A stretch of DNA of 64,000 nucleotides from Paenibacillus piscarius (GTDB taxonomy: Bacteria; Bacillota; Bacilli; Paenibacillales; Paenibacillaceae): positions 29,716 through 93,715 of the forward strand of contig NZ_JAIEUI010000028.1 in assembly GCF_022234545.1 (NCBI RefSeq), in the 5' to 3' direction. The notes beneath the pieces were generated by a model. It saw only the letters and a list, made by a program, of their open reading frames with translations. It was not told the DNA's origin and did not search any database. Shown here piece after piece: positions 25,719 through 34,762 of the stretch. Position 1 is the first letter of the stretch; every line of letters begins with the position of its first letter. The translations under genes were made by a program, and so were the position numbers.

Positions 25719-26615
25719 ATGAGCGATCAATATAAGATTCAGGACCCTGTGAAGCAGTATGACAAGGCTACGCCGGAATTCGAGCAGCAGCAGCCGGCCC
25801 CTGGTCTGGAGACGAAGATGCATCCGCGTCCCGACGACGGGGCGGGAACTTATAAGGGCAGCGGACGGCTTACCGGACGCAGGGCGGTCATCACCGGAGC
25901 GGATAGCGGAATCGGGCGGGCGGTCGCGGTCGCTTTTGCCCGGGAAGGGGCCGATGTGGTGCTGGCTTATCTGCCGGAGGAAGAAGCGGACGCGAAGGAA
26001 GTTGTCCAGCTGGTAGAGGAAGCGGGCCGCAAGGCGGTTGCCGTTCCCGGCGATCTGAAGGACGAGAAGTACTGCGAGCAACTGATCGCCAAGGCAGTGG
26101 CGGAACTGGGCGGAATTGATATTCTGGCCAACATTGCCGGGAAGCAGCAGTTCGTGAAGGATATCGCCGATCTGACCACCGAGCAGTTCGATGCCACCTT
26201 CAAGACCAATGTCTACGCGCTGTTCTGGCTCTGTAAGGCCGCGATTCCGCATATGAAGCCGGGCAGCACGATTATCAACACTTCATCGATTCAGGCGTAT
26301 GAGCCTTCAGAGATTCTGCTGGATTATGCCACCACCAAAAGCTCGATCAACACCTTCAGCAAAGCGCTGGCCCAGCAGGTGGCTGATAAGGGCATCCGCG
26401 TGAATGTCGTTGCGCCGGGACCGGTCTGGACCCCGCTGCAGGTCAGCGGCGGACAGCCGCAGGAGGTGCTGAAGGAGTTCGGCGCCAAGACCCCGCTGGG
26501 ACGCCCCGGCCAGCCTGCCGAGATGGCTCCGGCCTATGTCTTCCTGGCCAGCCAGGAATCAAGCTACATCAGCGGCGAGACGCTGAATGCCAACGGCGGT
26601 ATGCCGACGCCATAA
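25719..26615 (+). CDS. short-chain dehydrogenase, YhdF/YghA type
   Basis: A 298-residue SDR with the extended hydrophilic N-terminus (DPVKQYDKATPEFEQQQ, PGLETKMHPRPDDGAGTYKG) that marks the general-stress YhdF/YghA group. The cofactor loop is TGADSGIG, the NxAG-like motif is NIAGKQQF, and the catalytic residues are Ser in NTSSIQAYEPS plus Tyr and Lys in DYATTKSS. GAGGAGG lies upstream of the ATG. It follows the aldo-keto reductase by 82 bases in the same direction, so the two probably form one unit ending at the next terminator. Confidence 0.9.
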   Translation: MSDQYKIQDPVKQYDKATPEFEQQQPAPGLETKMHPRPDDGAGTYKGSGRLTGRRAVITGADSGIGRAVAVAFAREGADVVLAYLPEEEADAKEVVQLVEEAGRKAVAVPGDLKDEKYCEQLIAKAVAELGGIDILANIAGKQQFVKDIADLTTEQFDATFKTNVYALFWLCKAAIPHMKPGSTIINTSSIQAYEPSEILLDYATTKSSINTFSKALAQQVADKGIRVNVVAPGPVWTPLQVSGGQPQEVLKEFGAKTPLGRPGQPAEMAPAYVFLASQESSYISGETLNANGGMPTP

Positions 26616-26634
26616 CCGGATACGCTTAGCGAGG

Positions 26635-26656
26635 AACCTCCGCAAGGAGGTTTTTT
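26635..26656 (+). terminator. terminator after the SDR gene
   Basis: AACCTCC, loop GCAA, GGAGGTT, then TTTTG. Confidence 0.9.
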
Positions 26657-26669
26657 GCTGTAGCGGGAA

Positions 26670-26833
26670 TGTCCCAGAAGCCAACAAACGGCTGCTTGGG
26701 ATAGCTCTATATGCTGGAGTTGATTTAGAGTGAGCACTTGGGGGAGAAGGACACTCCGCAACAGAACGTTGTATCCATCGGTGAGATGTTACTTGCGCGT
26801 CAGCAAATGTATGCTGTTTTTCACATACATAAT
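26670..26833 (+). repeat. solitary copy of the hairpin repeats also found at 60.1 kb
   Basis: Two pieces match the array near 60.1 kb. The first (26670-26707) is TGTCCCAGAAGCC...CGGCTGCTTGGGATAGCT, an imperfect hairpin. The second (26795-26833) is GCGCGTCAGCAAATGTATG followed by the closing arm CATACAT. At 60.1 kb the same two pieces sit side by side and the second is repeated five times. Here they are 87 bases apart. The whole gap 26657-27025 has no convincing gene apart from a candidate upstream extension of the ABC gene, which I reject. Confidence 0.75.
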
Positions 26834-27025
26834 TCCCGCAATAAATGGGGGTGTCACTTTTGGGACAGCCCCGTTTCCACTTGTGTAGCGGGAATGCTTG
26901 CAGCCGGGGCAGTGAAAGCGGTACTTTTGCATGTATGGGGGGCTCATGTGCTACACTTGAGGGTAGAACATGAGCTGCCGGCCCGGCAGGCCAGGCGGTG
27001 TGGGGAGAAGACAGGAGGAGACAGC

Positions 27026-27727
27026 ATGGCATTCGTAACAGTACAAGGTGAATATAAGCGTTATAAGATGGGGGAGACCCTGATTGTCGCTAATGACGGC
27101 ATTGATTTTGAGATTGAACAAGGAGAGTTCGCCGTTATTGTCGGACCCAGCGGAGCGGGGAAGTCAACGGTACTGAATATATTGGGCGGGATGGATTCCG
27201 CCGACGAAGGCCAGGTCATTGTGGACGGTGTGGACATCGCCCGTTATAACGCTAAGGAATTGACCGGCTACCGCCGTAATGACGTGGGTTTCGTGTTCCA
27301 GTTCTACAATCTGGTGCCCAATCTGACCACGCTGGAGAATGTGGAGCTGGCCTCGCAGATCTCTCCCCGGGCACTGGATGCCCGGCAGGTGCTGGAGGAT
27401 GTGGGGCTTGGCGCGCGGCTGAACAACTTCCCGGCCCAGCTCTCCGGCGGGGAGCAGCAGCGGGTGGCCATTGCCAGAGCGCTGGCCAAGCAGCCGAAGC
27501 TGCTGCTCTGCGATGAGCCGACCGGCGCGCTGGATTACAATACCGGTAAGCAGGTGCTGAAGCTGCTGCAGGATACGTGCCGCAATACCGGGACTACGGT
27601 AATTGTGATCACACACAATCTGGCGATTGCCCCGATGGCCGACAGGGTCATCGAGATCAACAATGCCAAGGTACGGAGAATGGTGAAGAACGAAGCGCCG
27701 GTATCCGTAGAAGACATCGAATGGTAA
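27026..27727 (+). CDS. ABC transporter ATP-binding protein, LolD/MacB type
   Basis: A 233-residue ATPase with Walker A GPSGAGKST, Q-loop VFQFYNLVP, signature LSGGEQQ, Walker B LLLCDEPTGALD and switch His in VITHNLAIA. FYNLVPNLTTLENV is diagnostic of the LolD/MacB/FtsE branch, which couples ATP use to FtsX-like permeases. The ATG at 27026 has a strong AGGAGG site; the frame is open to 26738, but that part runs through repeat DNA. The permease gene begins 10 bases downstream. Such pairs export peptides or lipids or resist antimicrobial peptides. Confidence 0.92.
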   Translation: MAFVTVQGEYKRYKMGETLIVANDGIDFEIEQGEFAVIVGPSGAGKSTVLNILGGMDSADEGQVIVDGVDIARYNAKELTGYRRNDVGFVFQFYNLVPNLTTLENVELASQISPRALDARQVLEDVGLGARLNNFPAQLSGGEQQRVAIARALAKQPKLLLCDEPTGALDYNTGKQVLKLLQDTCRNTGTTVIVITHNLAIAPMADRVIEINNAKVRRMVKNEAPVSVEDIEW

Positions 27728-27737
27728 GGAGCCGGAG

Positions 27738-30311
27738 ATGATGAAGAAACGGGCGTTATGGAAGGATGTATTCCGGGAGATCCGCCGTACCAAGGCAAGG
27801 TTCCTCTCGATCTTCGCCATTATTATGCTGGGGGTATGCTTCTTCGCCGGGATCAAGTCGGCAGGGCCGGACATGCTGGACACCGCAGCAACGTATTATA
27901 AGAACCTGCGGCTGATGGACCTTCGCGTCCAGTCCACTTACGGATTGAACGGGAAGAGCATTGATACGCTGCGGGCCTTACCGGGAGTGCAGACGGTTCA
28001 GCCCGGATACAGCTCCGATGTGTTCCTGGGCGACAGCGGGCTGATTGCCAAGGTCTATTCCTACGCAGAAGACAATGAGCTGAATGGCTACAAGCTCACT
28101 GCCGGGCGTCTCCCGGAGGCTTCGGGAGAGATTGTACTGGATGAACACCTGCGTGAGAAGGAGAAGTTCAAGCTGGGCGATTCCATTCTCTTCGGCGGGG
28201 AGGGCGGGGAGGATCTGGCGGCAAGTTTCCAGACGCAGTCCTACACGGTGGTGGGCTTCGCGCAGAGCCCGCAATATATTGAGACCGCGAACCGCGGAAC
28301 GAGCCGGATCGGCAAAGGAACCGCCGATGCATTCGCCGTTATTCCGGAAGCAGACTTCAAGCTGCCGGTGTACACGGAGGCTTACCTCAGCTTCAAGGAT
28401 ACCGCTGCAGAGACGGCCTATACTCCAGCCTACGACGCAATGATTGAGCGGCACCTCGCAGAGACAGAAGAGGCGCTGAAGGATTATCCGGCGCAGCGCC
28501 TGGAGGAGCTGAAGGCGGAAGCTGTTGCGGCGGCGAAGCAGGCTGCAGCTCAGCAGGGGGGCCAAGGGGCACAGCAGGGGACGCAACAACAGCAGGAGCA
28601 GCAGGCAGCGGCACAGAGCCAGCCGGAGCTGCCGAAGGTCTATGTGACGGACCGGACGATCAATTCCGGATACGCTGAATATAAGGACAATGCGGACCGC
28701 CTGTCGGCGATTGCTTCTGTTTTTCCGGTCTTCTTCTTCCTGATCGCTGCGCTCGTCAGTCTGACGACCATGACCCGGATGGTAGAAGAACAGCGGCTGC
28801 AGATCGGCACCCTGAAGGCGCTGGGGTATGGGGCCAGGGACATCATGGCCAAATTTCTGGTATATGGCACGCTGGCCAGTCTCACAGCCTCCGTTGTCGG
28901 CCTGGCGGTGGGCTTCACTTTGTTCCCGGACATTATTTATAATGCCTACAGCTCGCTCTACAACCTGCCGGATGTCATTAAGAGCTTCTACCCGGATTAT
29001 GCGGTGGTCTCTATCCTGGTGGCGCTGATCTGTACAGCCATGACGGCGATGATCGCCTCCCGGGTGGAGCTGCGCAGCAATGCGTCGGTGCTGATGCGGC
29101 CTAAGGCGCCGAAGAGCGGGCAGCGGATTCTGCTGGAGCGCTTCACCTTCCTGTGGAGAAGGCTCAGCTTCGTGCAGAAGGTGACAGCCCGCAACCTGTT
29201 CCGCTACAAGCAGCGGATGTTCATGACCGTGATCGGGGTGGCAGGCTGTACGGCGCTGATCCTGACAGGCTTTGGCCTGAAGGATTCCATCGGCAGCATC
29301 GCCGGCAAGCAGTTCGGCGGGATTATGAAGTACAGCGCTCTGGTGGCACTGCATGAGAATGCGCCGGCCGCAGAGCAGGCTTCGTACAAGCAAATGATTG
29401 AACAGGAGCCTGCGGTTACGGGCACCCTGGATGTGCTCCAGGAGGCGATGACGGCCCGGGCTAAAGGCGTGAACGATCAGGAGGTGAGGATTTTTGTCCC
29501 TTCAGATGCGGCGAAGCTGCCTTCGTTCGTAATGCTTAAGGAGCGCACGGCGGATCGGCCGCTGGACCTGAACGCCGGAGGTGCGGTGATTACCGAGAAG
29601 CTGGCCAGGCTGTATGATCTGGCCCCCGGCGACAGCCTGACCGTTCTGGACAGCAGCAATGAGGAATTCCAGATTAAGGTGGCGGCGGTTACTGAGAACT
29701 ATGTGCTGCATTATATGTACATGCCCCCGGCGTATTACACGGAGGTATTCGGCAAAGAGCCCGCCTATAACACTCAATTGCTGAACTATACAGCCCAGGA
29801 TAAACAGTGGGAGGATACCTTCGGGGAGAAGCTGACGGCGAACGCTCAGGTGGCTCTGGTCAGCTTCTCCAGCAGGGTGGGTGATGCTTTTGACGAGACG
29901 ATGGAAAGTATGGATGTGGTGATGGTCGTGCTGATCGTCTCAGCTGCTGCCCTCGCCTTCGTGGTCCTGTATAATCTGACCAATATCAATGTGTCTGAGC
30001 GGGTACGTGAATTATCTACAATCAAGGTGCTCGGCTTCTACGATAAGGAGGTCACCCTGTACATTTACCGGGAGAATATTCTGTTAACGCTGCTTGGCAT
30101 TCTATCGGGGGGCGCGCTGGGCGTCATTCTGCACCGGTTCGTCCTGTCTACGGCTGAGCTGGACGCGACGATGTTTGCTCCGCTGATCAAGTGGCAGAGT
30201 TATATCTATGCGGGGGTGCTGACCCTGCTGTTCTCGGGGATCGTCATGGTGTTCATGCATTTGAAGCTGAAGCGGATTCATATGATTGAGGCGCTGAAAT
30301 CGGTAGAGTAG
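27738..30311 (+). CDS. FtsX-like ABC permease
   Basis: An 857-residue permease with two FtsX domains. One membrane helix lies near residues 20-40, followed by a large extracytoplasmic domain. Three helices follow near 325-445 (VFPVFFFLIAALVSLTTMTRM), then a second extracytoplasmic domain and a final three-helix block (about 730-850). A Gln-rich low-complexity insertion (about 270-296) interrupts the first outer domain. It partners the ATPase immediately upstream. Two-domain FtsX permeases of this size resemble the YvrN/BceB-like and MacB-like exporters; no sensor kinase is adjacent, so a role in bacitracin sensing is not supported. Confidence 0.88.
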   Translation: MMKKRALWKDVFREIRRTKARFLSIFAIIMLGVCFFAGIKSAGPDMLDTAATYYKNLRLMDLRVQSTYGLNGKSIDTLRALPGVQTVQPGYSSDVFLGDSGLIAKVYSYAEDNELNGYKLTAGRLPEASGEIVLDEHLREKEKFKLGDSILFGGEGGEDLAASFQTQSYTVVGFAQSPQYIETANRGTSRIGKGTADAFAVIPEADFKLPVYTEAYLSFKDTAAETAYTPAYDAMIERHLAETEEALKDYPAQRLEELKAEAVAAAKQAAAQQGGQGAQQGTQQQQEQQAAAQSQPELPKVYVTDRTINSGYAEYKDNADRLSAIASVFPVFFFLIAALVSLTTMTRMVEEQRLQIGTLKALGYGARDIMAKFLVYGTLASLTASVVGLAVGFTLFPDIIYNAYSSLYNLPDVIKSFYPDYAVVSILVALICTAMTAMIASRVELRSNASVLMRPKAPKSGQRILLERFTFLWRRLSFVQKVTARNLFRYKQRMFMTVIGVAGCTALILTGFGLKDSIGSIAGKQFGGIMKYSALVALHENAPAAEQASYKQMIEQEPAVTGTLDVLQEAMTARAKGVNDQEVRIFVPSDAAKLPSFVMLKERTADRPLDLNAGGAVITEKLARLYDLAPGDSLTVLDSSNEEFQIKVAAVTENYVLHYMYMPPAYYTEVFGKEPAYNTQLLNYTAQDKQWEDTFGEKLTANAQVALVSFSSRVGDAFDETMESMDVVMVVLIVSAAALAFVVLYNLTNINVSERVRELSTIKVLGFYDKEVTLYIYRENILLTLLGILSGGALGVILHRFVLSTAELDATMFAPLIKWQSYIYAGVLTLLFSGIVMVFMHLKLKRIHMIEALKSVE

Positions 30312-30345
30312 AGAGTCAGGGGAAGACCGATTCTATAAAATGACG

Positions 30346-30409
30346 AAAAAGAGGAAGGAACAACCGCAGCCGCATGAGAGGACGGGCTGGCGGTATTCCT
30401 TCCTTTTTG
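30346..30409 (+). terminator. terminator after the ABC pair
   Basis: AAAAAGAGGAAGGAA (30346-30360) pairs with TTCCTTCCTTTTT near 30396-30408, with an inner CCGC/GCGG stem; A-tract and T-tract make it potentially bidirectional. Confidence 0.85.
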
Positions 30410-30908
30410 CTATGCAAAATTGCGGAGATAAGCTTCAGAGGGATGGTCGAAACCTAGGATATCATGGAATATATTGTCGAATATAATCGGAAATTATACT
30501 ATTATGTCATTAAAATTAACCCTATTAAACCTAGTGGATATATATTTTATGATAGAACAGAGGCGAATCACACTTTATATTGGAAGTAAATGTTTTTGTA
30601 GCAAAAAAATAAGATGCATGAACAATGAATAAATATATTGACGTAAGATATATTCACATGTAATATAAACCATAATTTATAAAAGGGAATGTTTCAGCCT
30701 CCCATTCGGGAAAGCTGCTCCTGCCTCTAATTGACCTATGGTCTATTCACGGCAGCATGACCATATGTATTATGTGTGATGTTTCATTACATGATCCTGT
30801 GAAGGCGGTCATTGGTAGTCCCAGGAGCACAACGGCCTAGAGCATCCCGGTCTCCCCAGTAGCTTGGAAGATAAGGTAGAAGCATTTAACTAAGGAGGAG
30901 TTAGAAGA
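30410..30908 (+). promoter_or_regulatory. long AT-rich region and leader upstream of the peptide transporter operon
   Basis: About 500 bases without a gene. The first half is very AT-rich. A plausible promoter is TTGACG (30638-30643), 17 bases, TAATAT (30661-30666). That would leave a leader of about 235 bases before the oppA-like start, unusually long, with several short palindromes such as GACCTATGGTC. I do not recognise a T-box, a known riboswitch or a CodY motif by eye. Confidence 0.4.
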
Positions 30909-32651
30909 ATGGCGAAAAAGAGAAAATGGTGGTCAAGTTTACTAGTTGTATCGTTGGTAGGGGTTCTATTCACAGGCTGCAGCACTAATAATACTTCAAG
31001 CTCTGCGACTAATGCTCCTGCCGCAACGGCAGCCCCGACAGAGAGCGCAGCGCCGGATGCTACTGAAGCACCCCCGGCTGATGGGCCTGTGGACGGGGGG
31101 ACGCTTGTAACAAGCACATTCTCTGATATTGTTAATATTAATCCCCTTCTAGTTAATGACACCTCATCGGGCGATGTCGCCCAGTTCGTCTTCGCGAAGC
31201 TGTACAACCTCGACCGCGAAGGCAATGTGAAGGCTGAAGACTGGTCTTTGGCCGCTGACCTCCCGGAAATCTCCGCAGACGGATTAACGTATACCGTGAA
31301 GCTGAAGGATACCATTAAATGGAGCGACGGCCAGCCGATCACCGCGGATGATGTAGTGTATACCATCGAAACAGCCAAGAATAAAGATACCGGCTCGCCG
31401 CTGATCAGCCAATATGACAAGGTGAAGACGGTAGAGAAGGTCGATGACCACACGGTGAAATTCACCATGTCCCAGATTTACGCCCCATTCCTGTACGCTC
31501 TGGTTCAGGAGATTGTACCAGCCCATATCCTGAAGGATGTGAAGCCGACCGAAATGCAGAAGAATGCCTTCGGTACAGATCCGGCTAAGACTGTTACCAG
31601 CGGACCGTGGAAATGGACAGCCTGGAAGCAGGGCGAGAGCCACACGATGGATGCCGATCCGAACTACTGGGGAACAGTGAAGCCTCATATCGCACAGATT
31701 GTCTACAAGATCTATGCTGACCAGAACACTGAAGTCCAAGCGATTATGAAGGGCGATACGGACCATATCAGTGCGATTCCGGTAACTCAGGTGGAAGCCG
31801 TTAAGAAGGACGGCAAGATTGATATTATCCAGAAGCCGGGCGCCCAGTACGAATATGTTAATTTCAACTTTGACGGCAAGAACTTCCCGGATGGCTATGG
31901 CCTGTTCCAGGGACAGAAGACCAGACAGGCGATTGCCCATGCGCTGAACCGCCAGGGGATGGTGGACAATATTCTGAAGGGCGTAGGCGCCCTGATGAAT
32001 GCGCCGTTCCTGCCGGACACCTGGGCGGATCCGGGTGATGCTGCCGTGAACTACGATTACAACGCTGAAACGGCCAAGAAGCTTCTGGCTGAAGACGGAT
32101 GGGTTGCCGGCAATGATGGCATTCTGACCAAAGAAGGCCACCGCTTCTCCTTCGAGCTTCAATATAATGCCGGCAACAGCCGCCGTGAGCAGGTGGCCGC
32201 TGTTATCCAGCAGAATCTGAAGGATGTCGGAATTGAAGTGAAGCCGAAGGCGATTGATTTCGCAGCCTGGATCGACCAGAACGTTACACCGGGTAAATAC
32301 CAGGCCCTCTTGCTGGCGTGGTCTCTGAGTACACCGGACCCTGATGCAGAGAGTATCTTCTCCTCCAAGTACTTCCCGCCTGCCGGACAGAACAGCGGCT
32401 GGTATAAGAATGAGAAGCTCGACCAGCTGTGGATAGACGGATATTCCACCGTAGACCAGGCTAAGCGCAAAGAGATCTACAAAGAAGTAGGTAAAGAAAT
32501 TTCCACCGACCTTCCTTATGTATTCCTGTATCAGTATGGTCAGGCCATCGGAACAGGACCTAGAGTGCACTGGGCAGAGGAGGACGCTCCAGAGCCGTCA
32601 CTGGGCTATGGACAGTTCTTCCATGCTATCAAATGGTGGGTAACCGATTAA
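30909..32651 (+). CDS. oppA: peptide ABC transporter substrate-binding lipoprotein (SBP_bac_5)
   Basis: A 580-residue extracellular lipoprotein; the lipobox FTGC gives lipidated Cys24. A Ser/Thr/Ala-rich linker follows (about 27-60). The rest is a family 5 solute-binding protein (WSLAADLPEISADGLTYTVKLKD, IKWSDGQPITADDVVYTIE, the late motif SSKYFPPAGQNSGWYKN). It should bind di- or oligopeptides and hand them to the permeases encoded next. TAAGGAGG precedes the ATG. The symbol follows the A-B-C-D-F gene order of Opp systems; a dipeptide or nickel specificity cannot be excluded. Confidence 0.88.
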   Translation: MAKKRKWWSSLLVVSLVGVLFTGCSTNNTSSSATNAPAATAAPTESAAPDATEAPPADGPVDGGTLVTSTFSDIVNINPLLVNDTSSGDVAQFVFAKLYNLDREGNVKAEDWSLAADLPEISADGLTYTVKLKDTIKWSDGQPITADDVVYTIETAKNKDTGSPLISQYDKVKTVEKVDDHTVKFTMSQIYAPFLYALVQEIVPAHILKDVKPTEMQKNAFGTDPAKTVTSGPWKWTAWKQGESHTMDADPNYWGTVKPHIAQIVYKIYADQNTEVQAIMKGDTDHISAIPVTQVEAVKKDGKIDIIQKPGAQYEYVNFNFDGKNFPDGYGLFQGQKTRQAIAHALNRQGMVDNILKGVGALMNAPFLPDTWADPGDAAVNYDYNAETAKKLLAEDGWVAGNDGILTKEGHRFSFELQYNAGNSRREQVAAVIQQNLKDVGIEVKPKAIDFAAWIDQNVTPGKYQALLLAWSLSTPDPDAESIFSSKYFPPAGQNSGWYKNEKLDQLWIDGYSTVDQAKRKEIYKEVGKEISTDLPYVFLYQYGQAIGTGPRVHWAEEDAPEPSLGYGQFFHAIKWWVTD

Positions 32652-32676
32652 TACGCCGCTAACTGAATAGACTTGC

Positions 32677-32714
32677 GGGAGGTGAAGGAGCATGCTCTTT
32701 CACCTCCCCCTTTT
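32677..32714 (+). terminator. attenuating hairpin between the binding-protein and permease genes
   Basis: GGGAGGTGAA..GAGC pairs with GCTC..TTCACCTCCC and is followed by CCTTTTG. The T-run is short, so partial termination or 3' protection of the upstream message is likely. Either would give more binding protein than permease, as is common in ABC importers. Confidence 0.75.
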
Positions 32715-32771
32715 GTATCAATGGGGGAGCCTCCGCAATCTATCGCCTTACCATCTCTAGGAGGATAGCCA

Positions 32772-33743
32772 ATGACAGAATATCTGATACGCCGGGTGCT
32801 TCAATCGGTACTGGTCATCTTTCTGATTACCATACTGACCTTTCTTCTCATTCATGCGGCTCCGGGCGGCCCTACGCAAGTGATGCTCGCGCCGGGCCTG
32901 TCGCCGGAAATCTTCGAGCAGCAAGCCAAGAATCTGGGGCTGGACCAGCCGATTCATATCCAGTATCTGCACTGGATTGGTGACCTGCTGCAAGGGGACC
33001 TGGGATATACCTTTAAGAACCATATTGCGATCTCGGATCTGCTCTGGCCGCGAATCGGCAATACCGTGATCCTGATGGGGGTCGCTTGGCTGGTATCGCT
33101 GCTGCTTGCCATACCGTGGGGAATCTATAATAGTACCAAAGTCTATGGGTTGTCGGATCAGACGGCTTCGTTCATCTCTTATCTGGGCTTCGCCATGCCG
33201 ACCTTCTGGTTCGGGATACTGCTGCAGCAGTGGCTGTCGCTCAAGCTGGACTGGTTCCCCCTGTCGGATATGTATACAAGAGGCAAGGAAGGCAATGTAG
33301 GTGATTTGTTCATGCATCTGGTGCTGCCGGTCACCGTACTCGCGCTTGGCTTCCTGGCTTCTTATATGAAGTATGCGCGGGCCAGTATGCTGGAGGTGCT
33401 GGACCAGGATTATATCCGCACAGCCCGGGCCAAGGGTGTGAAGGAACGTAAGGTCATCTTCCGCCATGCCCTGCGCAATGCGCTGATTCCAATTATTACG
33501 GTACTCGGCCTGGATCTTCCGATCCTGGTGGGCGGGGCCGCACTGACAGAGAATGTATTCAACTGGCCGGGAATGGGCCGCTGGTTCGTAGAGATGGCCA
33601 CGGCGCGCGAATATTCGGCACTGATGGCCGTTACGATCGTGACGGCTGTGATGGTCGTCATCGGCAATCTGCTGGCGGATATATTGTATGTAGTCGTTGA
33701 TCCGCGGGTGAAGCTTGGCAAGCAAGGGGGGAAGGCAGCATGA
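32772..33743 (+). CDS. oppB: peptide ABC transporter permease, OppB/DppB type
   Basis: A 323-residue inner-membrane permease with six helices. It has the family start MTEYLIRRVLQSVLVIFLIT and the conserved loops HAAPGGPTQVML and QLGLDQPIHIQYLHW-type segment (here NLGLDQPIHIQYLHWIGDLL). The cytoplasmic EAA loop is DYIRTARAKGVKERKVIFRH, which docks on the ATPases. AGGAGGA precedes the ATG. The stop overlaps the next start (ATGA), so the two permeases are translationally coupled. Confidence 0.93.
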   Translation: MTEYLIRRVLQSVLVIFLITILTFLLIHAAPGGPTQVMLAPGLSPEIFEQQAKNLGLDQPIHIQYLHWIGDLLQGDLGYTFKNHIAISDLLWPRIGNTVILMGVAWLVSLLLAIPWGIYNSTKVYGLSDQTASFISYLGFAMPTFWFGILLQQWLSLKLDWFPLSDMYTRGKEGNVGDLFMHLVLPVTVLALGFLASYMKYARASMLEVLDQDYIRTARAKGVKERKVIFRHALRNALIPIITVLGLDLPILVGGAALTENVFNWPGMGRWFVEMATAREYSALMAVTIVTAVMVVIGNLLADILYVVVDPRVKLGKQGGKAA

Positions 33744-34762
33744 GTACCAATAATACGGAGCTTACCAAAGGGGTTGTGTCCAAGCCGCTGGGGACACCGG
33801 ATATGAATCCGATGCCGGGCGGGACGGACCCGGAGATTCCTGTGGTGGATACCGACCGGCCGCCGGGCCCCTGGAGAACACTGTGGAAGAAGTTCTCGCG
33901 CAATCCTTTTGCCATGGGCGGTTTAATCGTACTGCTTATCTTTGTCGTGTTAGGGATATGCGCACCGTACCTGACCTCTTATGGACCGGAGAAAATTGAC
34001 CTGATGTTCGCCAATCTGAAGCCCGGAGCGGAGGGTCATCCCCTCGGCACCGATGAGCTGGGCCGCGATATTCTAAGCAGACTGCTCTACAGCGCCCGGA
34101 TCTCGCTGCTGATCGGGTTCTCGGTTGCCGCTGTATCCGTGCTGGTCGGATCGGTGATCGGGGCCATTTCGGGTTACTTCGGCGGATTCGTGGATACGGT
34201 ATTCATGCGTATTGTTGACGTTATGAACTCCGTGCCGTCCCTGTTTCTGAATATCCTGGTGATGGCGCTGTTCGGCACTCAGATCAAGTTCATGATTCTG
34301 ATTCTGGCGTTCACGAGCTGGATGAGCATTGCCCGGCTGGTCCGGGGCACCTTCCTTCAGCTGCGGGAGATGCAGTATGTGGAAGCCGCCAGAGCGATCG
34401 GCGTATCCAGCTGGGGCATCATTTTCCGGCATCTGTTACGGAATGCCAGCTTCCCGATTATTGTCAACGCGACCCTGATGGTCGGCGGGGCGATTCTCAG
34501 TGAATCCGCGCTGTCCTATCTGGGCCTCGGCATCCAGGCTCCGGCCACAAGCTGGGGGCTGATGCTCAGCAACGCCCAGGAGTTCATGCTGGTCGATCCG
34601 ATGCAGGCGGTGTATCCGGGCTTCTGCATTCTGATGGTGGTGCTGGCGGTTAACTTTATCGGCGACGGCATCCGGGATGCCCTTGATCCCAGACAGCAAG
34701 TGACCAAATCCCGGAGGAGGCTGGAGCAATGGCGCAAAAACTACTCGAAATCCGGAAACTGA
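33740..34762 (+). CDS. oppC: peptide ABC transporter permease, OppC/DppC type
   Basis: A 340-residue permease. A roughly 45-residue hydrophilic N-terminus, longer than usual and Pro-rich, precedes the OppC_N segment (WRTLWKKFSRNPFAMGGLIV). The core follows with GTDELGRDILSRLLYSARIS, and the EAA loop is YVEAARAIGVSSWGIIFRH. It starts in an ATGA overlap with the previous gene and its last 34 bases overlap the next gene, where a GGAGGAGGCTGGAGC site serves the ATPase start. Confidence 0.93.
   Translation: MSTNNTELTKGVVSKPLGTPDMNPMPGGTDPEIPVVDTDRPPGPWRTLWKKFSRNPFAMGGLIVLLIFVVLGICAPYLTSYGPEKIDLMFANLKPGAEGHPLGTDELGRDILSRLLYSARISLLIGFSVAAVSVLVGSVIGAISGYFGGFVDTVFMRIVDVMNSVPSLFLNILVMALFGTQIKFMILILAFTSWMSIARLVRGTFLQLREMQYVEAARAIGVSSWGIIFRHLLRNASFPIIVNATLMVGGAILSESALSYLGLGIQAPATSWGLMLSNAQEFMLVDPMQAVYPGFCILMVVLAVNFIGDGIRDALDPRQQVTKSRRRLEQWRKNYSKSGN

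Noticed and set aside
26738..27025. In-frame upstream extension of the ABC ATPase gene
   Set aside because: It runs through repeat DNA; AGGAGG fixes the start at 27026.
30667..30908. T-box or known riboswitch in the peptide-transporter leader
   Set aside because: No T-box core sequence or other recognised aptamer motif was found by eye.
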